Origin: an uncultured Alphaproteobacteria bacterium
Lineage (GTDB): Bacteria > Pseudomonadota > Alphaproteobacteria > Micavibrionales > Micavibrionaceae
Reading direction: 5' to 3'
DNA: 64,000 nucleotides
Assembly: GCA_946481075.1 (NCBI GenBank)
Contig: CAMLMC010000001.1
Coordinates: forward strand, 124,001 to 188,000
In this document: positions 62,781 through 64,000 of the stretch, piece by piece
How positions within the stretch are numbered: the first letter of the stretch is position 1
Layout: the number at the start of each line of letters is the position of its first letter
Position numbers and translations under genes: made by a program
The notes under the pieces: generated by a model
The model's input: the letters and a program-made list of their open reading frames with translations, nothing else
Database searches by the model: none
What the model was told of the DNA's origin: nothing

Positions 62781-64000
62781 TCAAATGCGGTTTGGATTTT
62801 CGAGCGGTGCAACAGGTTGCGGCGTTGTGGGAACAACGGATGTTGGCGTTACAGATGCTGGAGGCGCAGGTGTTACGACAGGTGCCGCAACGGGCGCGGC
62901 TTCGCCTTCATACCAGCCGCCGCCAAGCGCCTTGAACAAGTCCACCGCCGCCGCAAGGCGGTCGTTTTTCGTCTGGATATAATTGTCTTCCGCCAGCAGT
63001 TTCGTGCGGCGGGCATCAAGCAATATCTGGAAGTCGATCGCGCCCGCATCATATTGTTGCTGCGAGAGGTTATAGGCCGTGCGCGCTTCGTTCATCGCGG
63101 TTTCAAGCGATGTTTCACGCGCGGTCGCGGCCTTCATGCTCGAAAGCGCGTCTTCCACATCCTTGAACGATACGAGAACGGCCTGACGATAGTTGTACGC
63201 CAGTTCGGCGCGCCGCGCCTTCGTGCGTTCCAGATTGCCTTCGAGGCGGCCCGCACTGAAAATCGGAGCAAGAAGGTCCGCGCCCAGCGAGAAGATTTTG
63301 GTCGTCGGGTCATCGAACGGCGTGGCACCGATTGAGCCGCCGAGGCCCAGCGTGATATTCGGGAAGAACGCCGCGCGCGCCGCGCCGATATCGGCATTGG
63401 CGGCGACAAGAGAGGCTTCCGCCTGACGAATATCAGGGCGGCGTTCAAGCAGCGTGGATGGTTGTCCCGGTGCCACGGAAGGGACCGGCAGGGCCCGGAG
63501 ATCCTTGCCCGTTACGGTCAGGTTTTGTGGTGGAACGCCGACCAGCACGGCAAGCGATGTTTTCGCAATCTTCATCTGGTTTTCGATCAGGGCGCGGTTT
63601 GCCTCGCTGGTCGCCAGATCGGATTTTTGCTGGGAAACATCGAGAAGCGTTGTCGCGCCGGCATCATAACGGGCCTGAACGATGCGGAGCAATTCACGCG
63701 CGCTGTTCAAATTCTGATCGGCGATGCTGAGGCGTTCCTGAAGGTTCAGCACATTAAAATACGTTTTGGCCACATCGCCCATCACGACGAGTGCAAGCGC
63801 ATCACGCGCATATTCGGTCCCGCGCAAATCTGCTTCGTCGGATTCGACATTCGCGCGGTTCAGGCCGAACAGATCAAGTTCATAGGCAACATTCACGCCC
63901 GCGAGATATCCCGTGTCGTTGCTGTCACCGCCCGCGGCATTAGGCGCACGGATATTTTGATGGGTAATGGAGCCCGTGCCATCCACATTGGGCAGCAGGG
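62781..64000 (-). CDS. Outer-membrane efflux protein, NodT/OprM type (5' end outside window)
   Basis: The minus-strand frame enters from the right edge and ends at 62781, giving about 405 residues of a TolC-fold outer-membrane factor. Visible repeats include YELDLFGLNRANVESDEADL, DVAKTYFNVLNLQERLSIAD, LERRPDIRQAEASLVAANAD (the typical RPDIR-x-AE motif), AAFFPNITLGLGGSIG and YDAGAIDFQILLDARRTKL. A Pro/Ala/Val-rich tail of about 45 residues follows. It should pair with an RND pump and adaptor located beyond the window. The N-terminal signal and lipobox are not seen. Confidence 0.93.
   Translation of the reverse strand, partial: LLPNVDGTGSITHQNIRAPNAAGGDSNDTGYLAGVNVAYELDLFGLNRANVESDEADLRGTEYARDALALVVMGDVAKTYFNVLNLQERLSIADQNLNSARELLRIVQARYDAGATTLLDVSQQKSDLATSEANRALIENQMKIAKTSLAVLVGVPPQNLTVTGKDLRALPVPSVAPGQPSTLLERRPDIRQAEASLVAANADIGAARAAFFPNITLGLGGSIGATPFDDPTTKIFSLGADLLAPIFSAGRLEGNLERTKARRAELAYNYRQAVLVSFKDVEDALSSMKAATARETSLETAMNEARTAYNLSQQQYDAGAIDFQILLDARRTKLLAEDNYIQTKNDRLAAAVDLFKALGGGWYEGEAAPVAAPVVTPAPPASVTPTSVVPTTPQPVAPLENPNRI

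Overview
The window reads as chromosomal core DNA of an alphaproteobacterium with moderate G+C. Evidence: a C4-pathway 5-aminolevulinate synthase (hemA), an alphaproteobacterial LexA site (GTTC-N7-GTTC) before a Y-family polymerase, a serS-pcm-nlpD-like block followed by yajC-secD-secF and Mth938/phytoene-synthase-like genes, and an xseB-ispA-dxs cluster. The exact lineage cannot be fixed from sequence alone; a Micavibrio-like or Rhodospirillales-like bacterium is a guess. I see no prophage, insertion sequence, CRISPR array or rRNA. There is one tRNA, Leu (GAG).

Layout. 1-9 kb: an incomplete YejA-like peptide-binding protein, a macro-domain protein, adenosine kinase, a TetR regulator, hemA, ribokinase, a small YjfB-like gene, a zincin-family protein without its zinc ligands, htpG and pdxH. 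9-17 kb: a glycine-zipper lipoprotein, a large unknown protein with an HEARH motif, fabI, aroC plus pterin dehydratase, and sppA. 17-26 kb: isoprenoid genes (dxs, ispA, ispH) with xseB, a histone-deacetylase-like enzyme, an AGE-family epimerase and thrB. 26-35 kb: rnhA, PBP1A, mgtE, NADP-malic enzyme (maeB), tRNA-Leu, lipB and N-formylglutamate amidohydrolase. 35-48 kb: serS, pcm, an NlpD-like LysM/LytM lipoprotein, an HD-domain gene flanked by 71-bp direct repeats, a DUF815 ATPase, yajC-secD-secF, a proline/alanine-rich lipoprotein, Mth938-like, TerC, a NaChBac-type channel, sodB and an NDUFAF6-like protein. 48-60 kb: trmFO, an SOS-type Y-family polymerase, a TerB-like protein, two small lipoproteins, the glycine cleavage operon gcvT-H-PA-PB and rimO. 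60-64 kb: DUF485-actP (acetate uptake), a DJ-1/PfpI protein and an incomplete TolC/NodT-type outer-membrane efflux protein.

Functional links: dxs, ispA and ispH serve isoprenoid synthesis. YajC-SecD-SecF support export. GcvT/H/PA/PB cleave glycine, and LipB supplies octanoyl groups for lipoylation of GcvH. ActP imports acetate, and malic enzyme links C4 acids to pyruvate. SppA, PBP1A, the NlpD-like protein and several lipoproteins act in the envelope.

The most unusual features are mobile palindromic repeats that have entered coding sequence. One supplies much of the signal peptide of the NlpD-like lipoprotein; another lies in the N-terminal part of a small ORF driven by a perfect TTGACA-N17-TATAAT promoter. 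A 71-bp duplication of the nlpD-like gene's 3' end brackets an HD-domain gene. I did not find a complete new multi-gene defence or metabolic system; the leads are listed individually.
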